DNA from: Hyphomicrobiales bacterium
GTDB lineage: Bacteria > Pseudomonadota > Alphaproteobacteria > Rhizobiales > Rhizobiaceae
Assembly: GCA_900472675.1 (NCBI GenBank)
Contig: UCJA01000016.1
Location: forward strand, 62,001-126,000
Length of the DNA stretch: 64,000 nt
Reading direction: 5' to 3'
In this document: positions 36,112-45,740 of the stretch, piece after piece
Layout: every line of letters starts with the position of its first letter
Numbering within the stretch: the first letter of the stretch is position 1
The notes under the pieces: model-generated
The model's input: only the letters and a program-made list of their open reading frames with translations
What the model was told of the DNA's origin: nothing
The model's database searches: none
Position numbers and translations under genes: made by a program

Positions 36112-37632
36112 CTATTCGAACACGAAGGCCAGCTTGCGACCGGTGAGCTTGGCCAGCTGCTGCAGGCGGCCTTCCAGCCGTTCGCCCGCGAAATCCGCGT
36201 AGGCATGCGGCACGACAAACTCGAGATCGAGATCGGGCCGCGAGGAGGCGCGGAACGTCAGGTGATTGACGATGCCGGGCATGGAAGCGGAGAAGAGGTA
36301 GACGACCCGCAGCAGGCCGCCGAGCAGCTTGGCAAGCTCCAGCAGGCGCGTTGTCGCTATCGCTGCCAGGGGGCCCGTGGCACCGTCGTCGTTCAGGCCT
36401 TCGAAGCGGTAGTAGTTGGCAAGCGCCAGATAGGCCCGACCCGGATGGGTGATGCCGACGAAGGAGGAATGGGCGATGACGTTAAGCGCCTGGGCGCCGC
36501 GGTAATCCGGGTGAGCGCGCCAGCTGATATCGGCGAGCAGGCAGGCAGCCTGGCGATAGCGGCTTTCTTCCTCGGTCTCGGTGATGCCGAAGAAGGGCAC
36601 CATCCGGCCGGTCCATTCGGCGAGCTCGCGGGCATGCTCGGGCGAACGGGCGCGCAGGATGGCCAGCTGGTCTGCCGCAACGACCAAAGGATCGCTGTCG
36701 CGTTCGTCATCCGGCAGCAGGGAATAGAGGTAGCCTTCGCGCACGCCCTGCGCGGAAAACACGACCTTGGCCGGCTTCATCGCGGTCAGGACTTCCTGCA
36801 TGGCGATGGCGCCGAAGGGCAGCAACGCGCGCCGGCTCTTAGAGACGGACTGCCAGGCGGGGTCCTTGCTATCCTTGGCGGCAATCACGTCCTCCAGGAA
36901 GCGCTGCATGTCCGCCGTCGGCATTTCGTAGCCCTGCATCATGTGCAGCTGGTACTGGGTGATTTCCATGTGCAGCTTGGCGATGTTGCGCCAGGTGCCG
37001 CCGACCGCATAGAAGGTGCGGCCCTCGCCCTTTTCCAGGAAACGGGCCGTATTGACCTGCTTGCGGGCGAACGTGCGTGCCTTGGTGATGGAATTGCCGG
37101 AGGATTCCGACAGGCGCAGGCCGCCGAGTGGCAGCGTGATGCCACGGCCAAACGTCTTGCCCTTTATGTCGATGAGTTCCAACGAACCGCCGCCCAGATC
37201 GCCAGCGATGCCGTCCACCTCGTGGAAGCCGCTGATGACGCCCAAAGCCGAGAAGCGAGCCTCGTCCTCGCCGGACAGGACCTGGATCCGCTGACCGAGA
37301 ATTTCTTCTGCCTTCTGGACAAAAGTCGACCCATTGGACGCCTCGCGGGCAGCCGCCGTCGCCAGCACGTAGACGTCGCCGGCACGGGCTTGCGTCGACA
37401 GGGCCCTGAACCGCTTCAGGGCTGCCAGAGCGCGCTGCACCGCCTCTTCGTCCATGCGGCCGCTGGAGCCTAGGCCCTTGCCGAGGCCGCACAGAACCTT
37501 CTCGTTGAAGAGGATCGTCGGCGCACGCGAAAGGCTTTCGTAGATCACCACGCGGACGGAATTGGAACCGATGTCGATGACGGAGACAGGGGATACTCCT
37601 GGAAGTCGCCCCCGGGCTTCAGATCGTACCAT
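36112..37632 (-). CDS. ppx: exopolyphosphatase, Ppx/GppA family
   Basis: Releases phosphate from polyphosphate ends or hydrolyses pppGpp. The 506-residue protein has the sugar-kinase/HSP70-type ATPase fold: SVIDIGSNSVRVVIYE at the N-terminus, DLGGGSLELIDIKGK near residue 145-160 and GGTWRNIAKLHM near 220, followed by an HD-type C-terminal domain. The ATG at 37632 follows the ppk stop by 7 nt, so ppk and ppx form an operon. Confidence 0.94.
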   Translation of the reverse strand: MVRSEARGRLPGVSPVSVIDIGSNSVRVVIYESLSRAPTILFNEKVLCGLGKGLGSSGRMDEEAVQRALAALKRFRALSTQARAGDVYVLATAAAREASNGSTFVQKAEEILGQRIQVLSGEDEARFSALGVISGFHEVDGIAGDLGGGSLELIDIKGKTFGRGITLPLGGLRLSESSGNSITKARTFARKQVNTARFLEKGEGRTFYAVGGTWRNIAKLHMEITQYQLHMMQGYEMPTADMQRFLEDVIAAKDSKDPAWQSVSKSRRALLPFGAIAMQEVLTAMKPAKVVFSAQGVREGYLYSLLPDDERDSDPLVVAADQLAILRARSPEHARELAEWTGRMVPFFGITETEEESRYRQAACLLADISWRAHPDYRGAQALNVIAHSSFVGITHPGRAYLALANYYRFEGLNDDGATGPLAAIATTRLLELAKLLGGLLRVVYLFSASMPGIVNHLTFRASSRPDLDLEFVVPHAYADFAGERLEGRLQQLAKLTGRKLAFVFE

Positions 37633-37639
37633 GCTTGTT

Positions 37640-39832
37640 CTATTTCTTGCGTCCGGACATGACACCGGCGATCAGTTTCGGGGCGCTGGACTTCAGGGCT
37701 TCGCCTCGCCCCGAAAGGCTTGGGTTGGTCATGAAGTAATGCTGCGCGTTGAAAGGCTCTTCTCCCTTGCGCACCTCCATGCGCCTTGACGTGCCGTCGG
37801 CCAATATCTCGTAGCTCTGCTGGTTGTCAATCAAGTTACCCAGCATGATTTGCGACAGAACCTGTTCATGCACCGTCGGGTTCAGCAGCGGAACCAGGGT
37901 TTCGACTCGGCGATCGAGGTTGCGCGGCATCATGTCGGCCGAGCCGATGTAGAGAAGTGCCTTGTCGGACGGCAGGCCGTAGCCATTGCCAAAGCAGAAA
38001 ATGCGGCTGTGCTCCAGGAAGCGACAGACGATCGACTTGACCCGGATATTGTCCGAAAGCCCTGGCACCCGCGGGCGCAGGCAGCAGATGCCGCGGATCA
38101 CCAGATCGATATCCACGCCGGCGCGACTGGCGCGGTAGAGCGCGTCGATGATCTCCGGGTCGACCAGCGAATTCATCTTCATCCAGATCGCGGCCGGCTT
38201 GCCGTTCTGCGCATGGCAGATCTCTTCCTCGATGTGGCGCAGGATGCGCGGCCGCAGCGTGAAGGGCGACACCGCCAGCTTCATGCTTTCCGTCGGCTCG
38301 CCGTAACCGGTGATGAAGTTGAAGATGTTCGCCATGTCATGGGCGATCTTCGGGTTGCAGGTGAAGAAGGACAGGTCGGTGTAGATCTTGGCCGTGACCG
38401 GGTGGTAGTTGCCGGTTCCGAGGTGGCAATAGGTTCTGATCTTGCCCTCCTCGCGGCGCACGACCATGGACATCTTGGCATGTGTCTTCAGCTCGATAAA
38501 GCCGAACACCACCTGGACACCGGCCCGCTCCAGGTCGCGGGCCCAGCGGATGTTGGCCTCCTCGTCGAAGCGAGCCTTCAGCTCCACCAGCGCCGTCACG
38601 GACTTGCCCATGTCGGCGGCATCGATCAGGGCGCGCACGATCGGGCTGTCGTTGGAGGTACGGTAGAGGGTCTGCTTGATGGCGATGACGTCCGGATCCC
38701 GCGCCGCCTGCAGCAGGAATTGCACCACCACGTCGAAGCTCTCGTAGGGATGGTGAACCACCATGTCCTTTTCGCGGATGGCGGCCAGGCAATCGCCGGC
38801 GTGCTCACGCACCCGCTCCGGGAAGCGGGCATTGTAGCTTTCAAAGCGCAGGTCGTTGCGCGGCGCCTTGGTGATTTCCGACATGGTGTTGAGGGCGAGT
38901 AGCCCCGGCAGCACGGCCACCCGGTTTTCCGGCACGCCGAGTTCCTGCACCACGAAATGGCGAAGCGTGGCCGGCATCTCGCTGTCGGTCTCGATGCGGA
39001 TGACCTTGCCGCGGCGGCGACGCTTCAGCGCCGTCTCGAAGAAGCGCACCAGATCCTCCGCCTCTTCCTCCACTTCGATATCGCTGTCGCGGATGATCCG
39101 GAAAGTGCCGGCGCCGCGCACCTCATAGCCCGGGAACAGCCGGTCGGTGAACATGCTGACCACATCTTCCAGCGTGATGTAGCGGATGGCATTGGCCTCG
39201 TCGGGCAGGCGCACGAAGCGATCCAGCGTGGTCGGCAGGCGCAGCAGCCCGGTCATAGGCTCCTTGCCATGCTTGCTGTGAAGCTGCAGGCCCATGGAGA
39301 AGCCCAGATTGGGGATGAAGGGGAAAGGATGGGCAGGATCGATGGCGAGCGGCGTCAGCACCGGGAAGAGTTCCGCCTCAAACGCGTCGGCGAGCCAGTT
39401 GCGGTCTTCGGCCGACAGTGCGGCCGGCCGGACAATGAGGATGTCTTCCTGGGCGAGATACTGCTGCAGAACGGCCAGCGATGCCTGCTGCTCCATCTGC
39501 AGGTTGACGATCTCCTGGAGGATGAAATCCAGCTGCTCCGCCGGCGTCTTTCCGTCCGGACTGCGGATGGCGATGCCCTGACGCACCTGTCCTTCGAGGC
39601 CCGCCACGCGGACCATGAAGAACTCGTCGAGGTTGGTGGCGGAAATGGACAGGAAGCGGACGCGCTCGAGGAGCGGATGCGCCGTGTTCAAGGTTTCCTC
39701 AAGGACGCGCCGATTGAACTGCAGCCAGGAGAATTCACGGTTGATGAAGCGATCGGGGCTCGTCAGCAGATCGTCAGTGGCTGCAGTGGCCACCTGTTCC
39801 GGCTGGGGCGTATCGGTCTTCATCGTGTCCAT
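37640..39832 (-). CDS. ppk: polyphosphate kinase 1
   Basis: Membrane-associated enzyme that makes polyphosphate from ATP. The 730-residue protein has the PPK1 domains in order: the N-terminal INREFSWLQFNRRVLEE, the head domain, and two phospholipase-D-like catalytic domains with the phosphorylated His451 in IELKTHAKMSM and His608 in CRFLEHSRIFCFG. The family length is normal. A second ATG three codons in is possible. I found no convincing PHO box in the 78 nt upstream. Confidence 0.96.
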   Translation of the reverse strand: MDTMKTDTPQPEQVATAATDDLLTSPDRFINREFSWLQFNRRVLEETLNTAHPLLERVRFLSISATNLDEFFMVRVAGLEGQVRQGIAIRSPDGKTPAEQLDFILQEIVNLQMEQQASLAVLQQYLAQEDILIVRPAALSAEDRNWLADAFEAELFPVLTPLAIDPAHPFPFIPNLGFSMGLQLHSKHGKEPMTGLLRLPTTLDRFVRLPDEANAIRYITLEDVVSMFTDRLFPGYEVRGAGTFRIIRDSDIEVEEEAEDLVRFFETALKRRRRGKVIRIETDSEMPATLRHFVVQELGVPENRVAVLPGLLALNTMSEITKAPRNDLRFESYNARFPERVREHAGDCLAAIREKDMVVHHPYESFDVVVQFLLQAARDPDVIAIKQTLYRTSNDSPIVRALIDAADMGKSVTALVELKARFDEEANIRWARDLERAGVQVVFGFIELKTHAKMSMVVRREEGKIRTYCHLGTGNYHPVTAKIYTDLSFFTCNPKIAHDMANIFNFITGYGEPTESMKLAVSPFTLRPRILRHIEEEICHAQNGKPAAIWMKMNSLVDPEIIDALYRASRAGVDIDLVIRGICCLRPRVPGLSDNIRVKSIVCRFLEHSRIFCFGNGYGLPSDKALLYIGSADMMPRNLDRRVETLVPLLNPTVHEQVLSQIMLGNLIDNQQSYEILADGTSRRMEVRKGEEPFNAQHYFMTNPSLSGRGEALKSSAPKLIAGVMSGRKK

Positions 39833-39910
39833 AGCTTCTACCTCAACATGTGCGGACCCAGCCTAACCCCTTGTGGGCAAAGCACAAGCTCACCGAGGAA
39901 ACTGTCATAG

Positions 39911-40609
39911 TCAATCCTCGGTTCCCGACTTCCCCACGTCGTTCAAGACCTCGCTCGCGAGCGTGCGGGTGATGCGCGTGCCGCGCCCCAAAGCCAGGCG
40001 ATCCAGCCGTTCAACGATGGTCTGCGCCGCCCCGAGCGACCGCTCCATCCGGTTGACGATATAGAGCACGAGTTTGTCATCTATATAGAGCTGGCGGTCG
40101 GAAAACAGCTTGACGATGACCTGGGCCAGAAGCGCCTCATCCGGCTCGCCGATTTCCACCACCGTCGCCGCCTTGAGGCGCGACTTGAGGTCCGGCAGCG
40201 CCACGGGCCAGGACATGGGCCAGAGCCGCGACGTCATCAGGAGTGTCTGGCCGTTCTGGCGCACGCTGTTGATGACATGGAAGAGCTCGGTTTCATCGAA
40301 ACCGCGGCGCTCGGCATCCTCAAACAGCACGGGACCCTTTGCGGCAACCTGAGAAGCATTGCTCCCCGACAGCGGATGGACCTCGGTGGCGCCCGCCTTT
40401 TCCCGCCAGATGTGCGCGAGATGCGACTTGCCCGATCCCACCGGTCCGGCAAGGATGACCACCGGCGATGGCCATGACGGCCAGTTGTCGACGATGGACA
40501 CGGCCGCGGCCAGGCGCTCGGAGACCAGCAGGTCGTCCCGGCTGTTGGCCGCATCATGCGCAAATTGCAGCGGCAACTGCTCCGTCTTGCGCCGCTCGCG
40601 TTCGTTCAT
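39911..40609 (-). CDS. hdaA: DnaA-related regulatory protein HdaA
   Basis: Promotes ATP hydrolysis by DnaA, with the sliding clamp, to prevent re-initiation of replication. The 232-residue product has a clamp-binding motif near the N-terminus (EQLPLQF) and an AAA+ domain with Walker A GPVGSGKSHLAH and a DnaA-like lid that ends in RTLASEVLNDVG. It is shorter than DnaA and lacks its DNA-binding domain. The start follows the permease stop by 5 nt; a GTG 9 nt upstream is possible. Confidence 0.88.
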   Translation of the reverse strand: MNERERRKTEQLPLQFAHDAANSRDDLLVSERLAAAVSIVDNWPSWPSPVVILAGPVGSGKSHLAHIWREKAGATEVHPLSGSNASQVAAKGPVLFEDAERRGFDETELFHVINSVRQNGQTLLMTSRLWPMSWPVALPDLKSRLKAATVVEIGEPDEALLAQVIVKLFSDRQLYIDDKLVLYIVNRMERSLGAAQTIVERLDRLALGRGTRITRTLASEVLNDVGKSGTED

Positions 40610-40614
40610 GGTTC

Positions 40615-41790
40615 TCACGCGTCTTTCCGCGGGGCGATCTGGGGGGCGCCGCCCGCTGCCAGGTCATGTTCGAGGACGGGAGCCTCAGGCTCCTCCCATG
40701 GCAGGTCCACGGAGCGCCCGTAATACATATCGCTGTCAAGGTACCGCGACAGGGCGAAGCGGACAAGCACGCCGACCACGGCTGCAGCCGGAACGGCAAC
40801 CAGCAGGCCGACGAAGCCGAACATGGCGCCGAAGGCAAAGAGCGCGAACATCAGCCACACGGGGTGGAGCCCTACGCTCTGGCCGACGAGCTTGGGCTGC
40901 AGGATATTGCCTTCGAAGAACTGGCCGGAGGCGAAGATGCAGCCAACCGCAATGATCCAGCCGTAGTCTGGCCAGAACTGCACGAAGGCAATGCCGACCG
41001 AGAGCACCAGCCCGAAGGTGGAGCCGATGTAGGGAATGAAGCTGACCATGCCGCTGACGAAGCCGATCAGCAGGCCGAAATTCAGGCCGACCAGCGAGAG
41101 GCCGACCGCGTAGTAGACGCCGAGGATCAGGCAGAGCGAGCCCTGGCCGCGGATGAAGCCGGCAACCGACTGATCCATGGCATGGGCAAGCTGGCGCACC
41201 ACCACCACCTGGTCGCGCGGAATCCAGCTGTCCACCTTGGCCACCATGCGATCCCAGTCAAGGAGGAGGTAGAAGGCGACGACGGGCGTTACGATCAGAA
41301 GCGAGACCACATCGACGATTGCCTTGCCGGAATTCCAGATCTGCGCAAACAAAGTGCCGATGAAGCCCGCACCCTGGCCCAGAACCTCGGTGAAGTTCTG
41401 CTTGACCGTTTCGATCTGGCTGGTCACCCAGCTGGGGAGGAAAGAGGTCTGCGGGCTGGAGATGATCCGCTGCAGGTCGGTGATATAGCCCGGCAGAGCT
41501 GCCGCAAACTGGCTGAACTGATTGATGATGATTGGGATCACCAGCATCAGCGACAGGGCAAAGATCAGCACGAAGCAGACCAGGATGACCACCGTCGCCA
41601 TGATGCGGCTCAGGCCCCGACGCTCCAGCCAGTCAGCGACGGGATCGAGGAAGTAGGCGAGCGCCATACCAGCCACGAAGGGCAGGAGAATGGTGCGGAA
41701 GAACCAGAGAAACAGAACGAAGACCAACAGCAAGCCGGCCCAGAACAAAATGTGGCGTTTCAGGCTCGCGCCGCTGATGTGGTAGGGCAT
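40615..41790 (-). CDS. AI-2E family (PerM-like) permease
   Basis: A 391-residue inner-membrane protein of the AI-2E/UPF0118 family, with 8 hydrophobic segments, including LPFVAGMALAYFLDPVADWL near the N-terminus and GFVSGMVSFIPYIGSTFGL in the middle. Family members include antiporters and a signal exporter; the substrate here is not known. An AAGGAGC ribosome site precedes the ATG at 41790, so the longer frame was rejected. It overlaps nothing and is coupled to hdaA by a 5-nt gap. It is divergent from purM. Confidence 0.9.
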   Translation of the reverse strand: MPYHISGASLKRHILFWAGLLLVFVLFLWFFRTILLPFVAGMALAYFLDPVADWLERRGLSRIMATVVILVCFVLIFALSLMLVIPIIINQFSQFAAALPGYITDLQRIISSPQTSFLPSWVTSQIETVKQNFTEVLGQGAGFIGTLFAQIWNSGKAIVDVVSLLIVTPVVAFYLLLDWDRMVAKVDSWIPRDQVVVVRQLAHAMDQSVAGFIRGQGSLCLILGVYYAVGLSLVGLNFGLLIGFVSGMVSFIPYIGSTFGLVLSVGIAFVQFWPDYGWIIAVGCIFASGQFFEGNILQPKLVGQSVGLHPVWLMFALFAFGAMFGFVGLLVAVPAAAVVGVLVRFALSRYLDSDMYYGRSVDLPWEEPEAPVLEHDLAAGGAPQIAPRKDA

Positions 41791-41978
41791 GTCTGCTCCT
41801 TCGAGGTATAAGCAGCGAGGGATATGAGGGGCAAGGGGAGCGAGGTCAAGTTGCGGCCACGTCCCGAGGTCCCGAGCCTGTGAAAAGCCTTCATAATCTG
41901 CCGTAACGCTTGCATATGCGCACAGGTCGTGCAATGGCGGCAGCTTACAGTTTCCCCCCTATCCCACTGGAGGTGAGG

Positions 41979-43052
41979 ATGAGCGAGCCGGTCAAGAACG
42001 GTCTCACCTATAGCGATGCCGGCGTCGATATCGATGCGGGCAACCTGATGGTGGAGAAGATCAAACCGGCGGTCCGCTCGACCCGGCGCCCCGGCGCGGA
42101 CGGCGAGATCGGCGGCTTCGGCGGCCTGTTCGACCTCAAGGCGGCAGGGTTTACCGATCCCATCCTGGTGGCCGCCAACGACGGCGTCGGCACCAAGCTC
42201 AAGATCGCGATCGACGCCGGTATCCACGACACGGTCGGTATCGACCTTGTCGCCATGTGCGTGAACGACCTCGTCGTGCAGGGCGCCGAACCGCTGCTGT
42301 TCCTCGACTATTTCGCCACCGGCAAGCTGGACCCGGACCAGGGTGCCGCGATCGTCCAGGGTATTGCTGCCGGCTGCCGGGATGCCGGCTGCGCGCTGAT
42401 CGGCGGCGAAACGGCTGAAATGCCGGGCATGTATTCCGACGGCGATTACGACCTTGCCGGCTTTGCGGTGGGTGCTGCCGAGCGCGGCCAGCTGCTGCCG
42501 GTCGGCGATATCGCCAGCGGCGACGTCATCCTCGGGCTGACCTCGTCCGGCGTGCACTCCAACGGGTTCTCGCTGGTGCGCAAGATCGTCGGGATCTCCG
42601 GCCTTAACTGGGATGCGCCAGCGCCCTTCTTCGACGGCAAGACGCTGGGCGAAGCGCTGCTGACCCCGACCCGCATCTACGTGAAGCCGCTCCTCAAGGC
42701 GATCCGGACCACCGGTGCGCTCAAGGCGCTTGCCCATATCACTGGCGGCGGCTTCCCCGAAAACATTCCGCGCGTGCTGCCAAAGAACCTGGCAGCCGAG
42801 ATCGACCTCGACTCGATCCCCGTGCCGCCCGTGTTCTCGTGGCTTGCCAGGACAGGCGGCGTCGAGGCGAAGGAAATGCTGCGCACCTTCAACTGCGGCA
42901 TCGGCATGATCCTGGTGGTCTCGGCTGAGAACGTCCAGTCGGTCGCCGACATCCTCACCGGCGAAGGCGAGATCGTCGTGCCGCTCGGCCGCATGATCGA
43001 ACGGGCAGAGGGTGCCCCCGGCGTCGCCTACAAGGGCACGCTCAGCCTATGA
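41979..43052 (+). CDS. purM: phosphoribosylformylglycinamidine cyclo-ligase
   Basis: Closes the imidazole ring in purine synthesis (AIR synthetase). The 357-residue protein has the family motifs YSDAGVDIDAGN, AANDGVGTKLKIA, FLDYFATGKLD, GETAEMPGMY and HITGGGFPENIPR. The start follows GGAGGTGAGG, a strong ribosome site, so the longer reading upstream is not needed. Its stop overlaps the purN start by 4 nt. Confidence 0.97.
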   Translation: MSEPVKNGLTYSDAGVDIDAGNLMVEKIKPAVRSTRRPGADGEIGGFGGLFDLKAAGFTDPILVAANDGVGTKLKIAIDAGIHDTVGIDLVAMCVNDLVVQGAEPLLFLDYFATGKLDPDQGAAIVQGIAAGCRDAGCALIGGETAEMPGMYSDGDYDLAGFAVGAAERGQLLPVGDIASGDVILGLTSSGVHSNGFSLVRKIVGISGLNWDAPAPFFDGKTLGEALLTPTRIYVKPLLKAIRTTGALKALAHITGGGFPENIPRVLPKNLAAEIDLDSIPVPPVFSWLARTGGVEAKEMLRTFNCGIGMILVVSAENVQSVADILTGEGEIVVPLGRMIERAEGAPGVAYKGTLSL

Positions 43053-43717
43053 CGTCGGCAGCCGCCCCGGTCCGCAAGCGCGTCGCCGTGTTCATCTCCG
43101 GCGGCGGCTCCAACATGATCTCACTCGCGGACGCCTGTGCTGCGCAGGATTTTCCGGCGGAAATCGTCGCGGTGATCTCCGACAAGGCTTCGGCCGGCGG
43201 GCTCGCCAAGGCAAAGGCGCGCGGCATTTCCGCGTTCGCCTTCGAGCGGAAGGACTTTGCCTCGAAGGGCGAGCACGAAGCGGCCATCCTTGCCGCACTC
43301 GACGAGATCCAGCCTGACATCATCTGTCTTGCCGGCTACATGCGGCTGATCTCGGGCGAGTTCATCAGCCGCTACACCGGGCGGATGCTGAACATCCACC
43401 CTTCCCTGCTGCCGCTGTTTCCCGGCCTGCATACCCACCATCGCGCGCTCGATTCCGGCATGACCATTGCTGGGTGCACCGTGCATTTCGTGACCGAGGG
43501 CATGGACGAAGGCCCGATCGTTGCGCAGGGCGTCGTTCCCGTGCTGGCCGACGACACGGCCGATACGCTTGCGGCCCGCGTGCTGACTGTCGAACACCGG
43601 CTCTATCCCCAGGCGCTCAGGCTGATGGCCGAGGGCAAGGTGCGCATGGATGGCGGCAGGACGATCCGGCAGCGCGCACCCGCTCGCCCCGAACCGGGAA
43701 TGCTGATCTCCGCCTGA
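43049..43717 (+). CDS. purN: phosphoribosylglycinamide formyltransferase
   Basis: Transfers a formyl group from formyl-tetrahydrofolate to GAR in purine synthesis. The 222-residue protein has the nucleotide loop FISGGGSNM and the catalytic region LNIHPSLLPLFPGLHTH with Asn and His, plus Asp in GMDEGPIVAQG. The ATGA overlap with purM indicates translational coupling. A conventional two-gene operon. Confidence 0.97.
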   Translation: MTSAAAPVRKRVAVFISGGGSNMISLADACAAQDFPAEIVAVISDKASAGGLAKAKARGISAFAFERKDFASKGEHEAAILAALDEIQPDIICLAGYMRLISGEFISRYTGRMLNIHPSLLPLFPGLHTHHRALDSGMTIAGCTVHFVTEGMDEGPIVAQGVVPVLADDTADTLAARVLTVEHRLYPQALRLMAEGKVRMDGGRTIRQRAPARPEPGMLISA

Positions 43718-43778
43718 CGTCACGATTGACGATCCCCGTGCCGCCCGCCATCATGGATGAGTTGCAAGGAGCACGGCC

Positions 43779-44012
43779 ATGACCATCACGGTTGATATCG
43801 GCGACGCAGATCTTTCCGAATTGCTGGCCCAGGTCGAAGCCGGCGAGGAAATCATCCTGATGCGCAACGGCGTCTCGGTGGCGAAGCTGGCTGCCGTGCC
43901 ATCATCCGAAAGCAAAAAGGAATTGATCGATACCATTCTGCGAGAGCGTTCAGGTCGCAAGCCGGTCTCCCAAGCCGAAATCGCTGAATGGAAACAGATC
44001 GGAAGACGTTAG
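43779..44012 (+). CDS. Phd/YefM-type antitoxin
   Basis: A 77-residue protein with the Phd-type N-terminal dimer domain (DADLSELLAQVEAGEEIILM, then NGVSVAKLAAV) and a charged C-terminal tail for toxin binding. The ribosome site CAAGGAG precedes the ATG. A short CGTCA-CGAT-TGACG palindrome (43719-43732) upstream could be part of its operator. It is coupled to the PIN toxin by a one-base overlap. Confidence 0.88.
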   Translation: MTITVDIGDADLSELLAQVEAGEEIILMRNGVSVAKLAAVPSSESKKELIDTILRERSGRKPVSQAEIAEWKQIGRR

Positions 44013-44413
44013 TGGTCTTCGTCATCGATGCGTCCGTCGCACTCGTGTGGTTTCTTCCCGACGAAGAAAGCTCGGTGGCCGACTCCGTGCTGGCACGCGT
44101 CGATGCAGGCTCGGCTATCGCGCCGGATCTCTTCTGGCACGAGATGCGCAATGTTCTGATGATTGCCTGGCGGCGGCAGCGGCTCCCACGTGCCGACGTC
44201 GATCACTCCATGATGCGGCTCGGGCAACTGAAAATCGAGACCGTTCCTTCGTTCGACTCGACCCAGATCCTCAATCTCGCGGAACGGCACAATCTGACCG
44301 CTTACGACGCGGCTTACCTGGCACTCGCGATCGAGAGACAGGTAGCATTGGCGACATTGGACAAGCGACTCATGGCAGCCGCAAAGGCTGAAGGTGTCGT
44401 TGTCATTGCCTGA
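44012..44413 (+). CDS. VapC-type PIN-domain ribonuclease toxin
   Basis: A 133-residue PIN-domain protein with the acidic metal-binding residues in FVIDASVALVWFLPDEE, FWHEMRNVL and TAYDAAYLALAIE, all intact. VapC toxins cleave tRNA or rRNA. The GTG at 44012 shares its G with the antitoxin stop codon; an upstream ATG at 43988 would add eight residues. A GGAAG ribosome site lies 6 nt before the GTG. Confidence 0.88.
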   Translation: MVFVIDASVALVWFLPDEESSVADSVLARVDAGSAIAPDLFWHEMRNVLMIAWRRQRLPRADVDHSMMRLGQLKIETVPSFDSTQILNLAERHNLTAYDAAYLALAIERQVALATLDKRLMAAAKAEGVVVIA

Positions 44414-44428
44414 TCAACTGTCTGAATC

Positions 44429-45595
44429 TCACGCCGCGGCACGCAGCCCATGCAGGGTGCCGTCGCTGTAGACGAACTGGCCGCCGCGGAAGGTGGCGCG
44501 GATGCGGTGCACGTCGCCCTTTTCCACCACCACCAGGTCGGCACGCTGGCCGATGGCAATTGCGCCGCGATCGGTAAGTCCGGCAGCACGTGCGGCGTTC
44601 GACGTCGCCATGGCAACTGCAGCCGGGAGACCGCCCTCGACCACTTCGGCGAGCTTGAAGATGCCGGGTACGAAGGCGGCCGGATGATAGTCCGCCGCGA
44701 TCACTGTCAGCAGCCCGGCGCGGGCTGCATCCAGGGCGCTCAGATTGCCGGACATGGACTGGCCGCGCAGCGCATTCGGGGCACCCATCAGCGTCCACAA
44801 TCCACGGCGACGCGCTTCCTCGGCGGCCGGTGCCGTCACCGGGAATTCGCTGATGGTAACGCCGAGATCGAACATCTCCGCGACCTTTTCGGCACTGTCA
44901 TCATCGTGGGAGGCAAGAGACAGGCCGTGCTTGCGCGCAAGGGCCACGATCTCCTTCAGCGTGGCATCAATCTGCGGATTGTCGCGCATGGCGATGCGCT
45001 TCTGGACAATCTCGGCTGCCATATCCTCGGAGATGGCGCGGCGCTCGGAGATGCTGGCGATATAGGCGGCGATGTTATTGTACTGGCCCTGCCCTGGCGT
45101 GTGGTCGGTGAGCGACACCATGTCGATCTCGCCGGCCTCCAGCAGCCGCGCCAGCGTCGGCGCAGCGCCGATATTGGTGATCTCGTAGCGGGCATGCACC
45201 CGGTGGTCGACCAGCAGGCTGTCGCGCAGGCGGTTGATACCTTCAATGACCGCAGAGGTGGTCTCCAGCGACCGGACATGGCCGTAGACGCTTTCGGTGG
45301 CGAAGGAGACCGCGGCGTAGGCGGTCGTGACGCCGGCTGCCGCCAGCTTCTTGTCGAGTTCGTGAATTCCGAAGTCGATCGGCATCTGCGCGTTGGGGCG
45401 TGGTGCGATCTCCCGTTCGATCATGTCGCCATGCAGGTCGACAAAACCCGGCATCAGCAGGCGGCCATCGCCGTCGAGTGCGGCATTCGCCACGGGCTCC
45501 GGACGAATGTCCGCGATCAGGCCGTCCTCTATGCGGACGGAGCCGCCCGTCACAACCTCGTTGGGCAAAACGAGGGTGAAATTGCTAAGCCACAT
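44429..45595 (-). CDS. phnM: alpha-D-ribose 1-methylphosphonate 5-triphosphate diphosphatase
   Basis: Hydrolyses the triphosphate intermediate in C-P lyase degradation of phosphonates. The 388-residue protein has the metal-dependent amidohydrolase motifs FVDLHGDMIERE (His55), SLTDHTPGQGQY, LASHDDD and VIAADYHPAAF, all typical of PhnM. The start at 45595 begins the conserved MWLSNFTLVLP. No other phn gene is in the window, so the enzyme must act with a C-P lyase encoded elsewhere. A PHO box lies upstream. Confidence 0.92.
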   Translation of the reverse strand: MWLSNFTLVLPNEVVTGGSVRIEDGLIADIRPEPVANAALDGDGRLLMPGFVDLHGDMIEREIAPRPNAQMPIDFGIHELDKKLAAAGVTTAYAAVSFATESVYGHVRSLETTSAVIEGINRLRDSLLVDHRVHARYEITNIGAAPTLARLLEAGEIDMVSLTDHTPGQGQYNNIAAYIASISERRAISEDMAAEIVQKRIAMRDNPQIDATLKEIVALARKHGLSLASHDDDSAEKVAEMFDLGVTISEFPVTAPAAEEARRRGLWTLMGAPNALRGQSMSGNLSALDAARAGLLTVIAADYHPAAFVPGIFKLAEVVEGGLPAAVAMATSNAARAAGLTDRGAIAIGQRADLVVVEKGDVHRIRATFRGGQFVYSDGTLHGLRAAA

Positions 45596-45637
45596 AGGCT
45601 TGTCTCCTGACCGCATGCATTGATTGACAAGGGGCAG

Positions 45638-45670
45638 CGCATAGCCCTGCTTCGTGACAAACATGTGAAC
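45638..45670 (-). promoter_or_regulatory. candidate PHO box and -10 of phnM
   Basis: On the minus strand two 11-bp units (45670-45660 and 45659-45649) each have TCA at positions 3-5, reading GTTCACATGTT and TGTCACGAAGC. The last TCA is followed after 11 nt by TATGCG (45643-45638), the same geometry as at the phytase-domain gene, 43 nt before the start codon. Confidence 0.65.
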
Positions 45671-45740
45671 TTGGTGGACATAACATCAAGTTGCCCGGGC
45701 AGCGATAACCACCCGGGCGACGTTGCGTAACTTAGGCGGT

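Noticed and set aside
39833..39910. PHO box upstream of ppk
   Set aside because: TCA/TGA triplets are present but not spaced by 11 nt.
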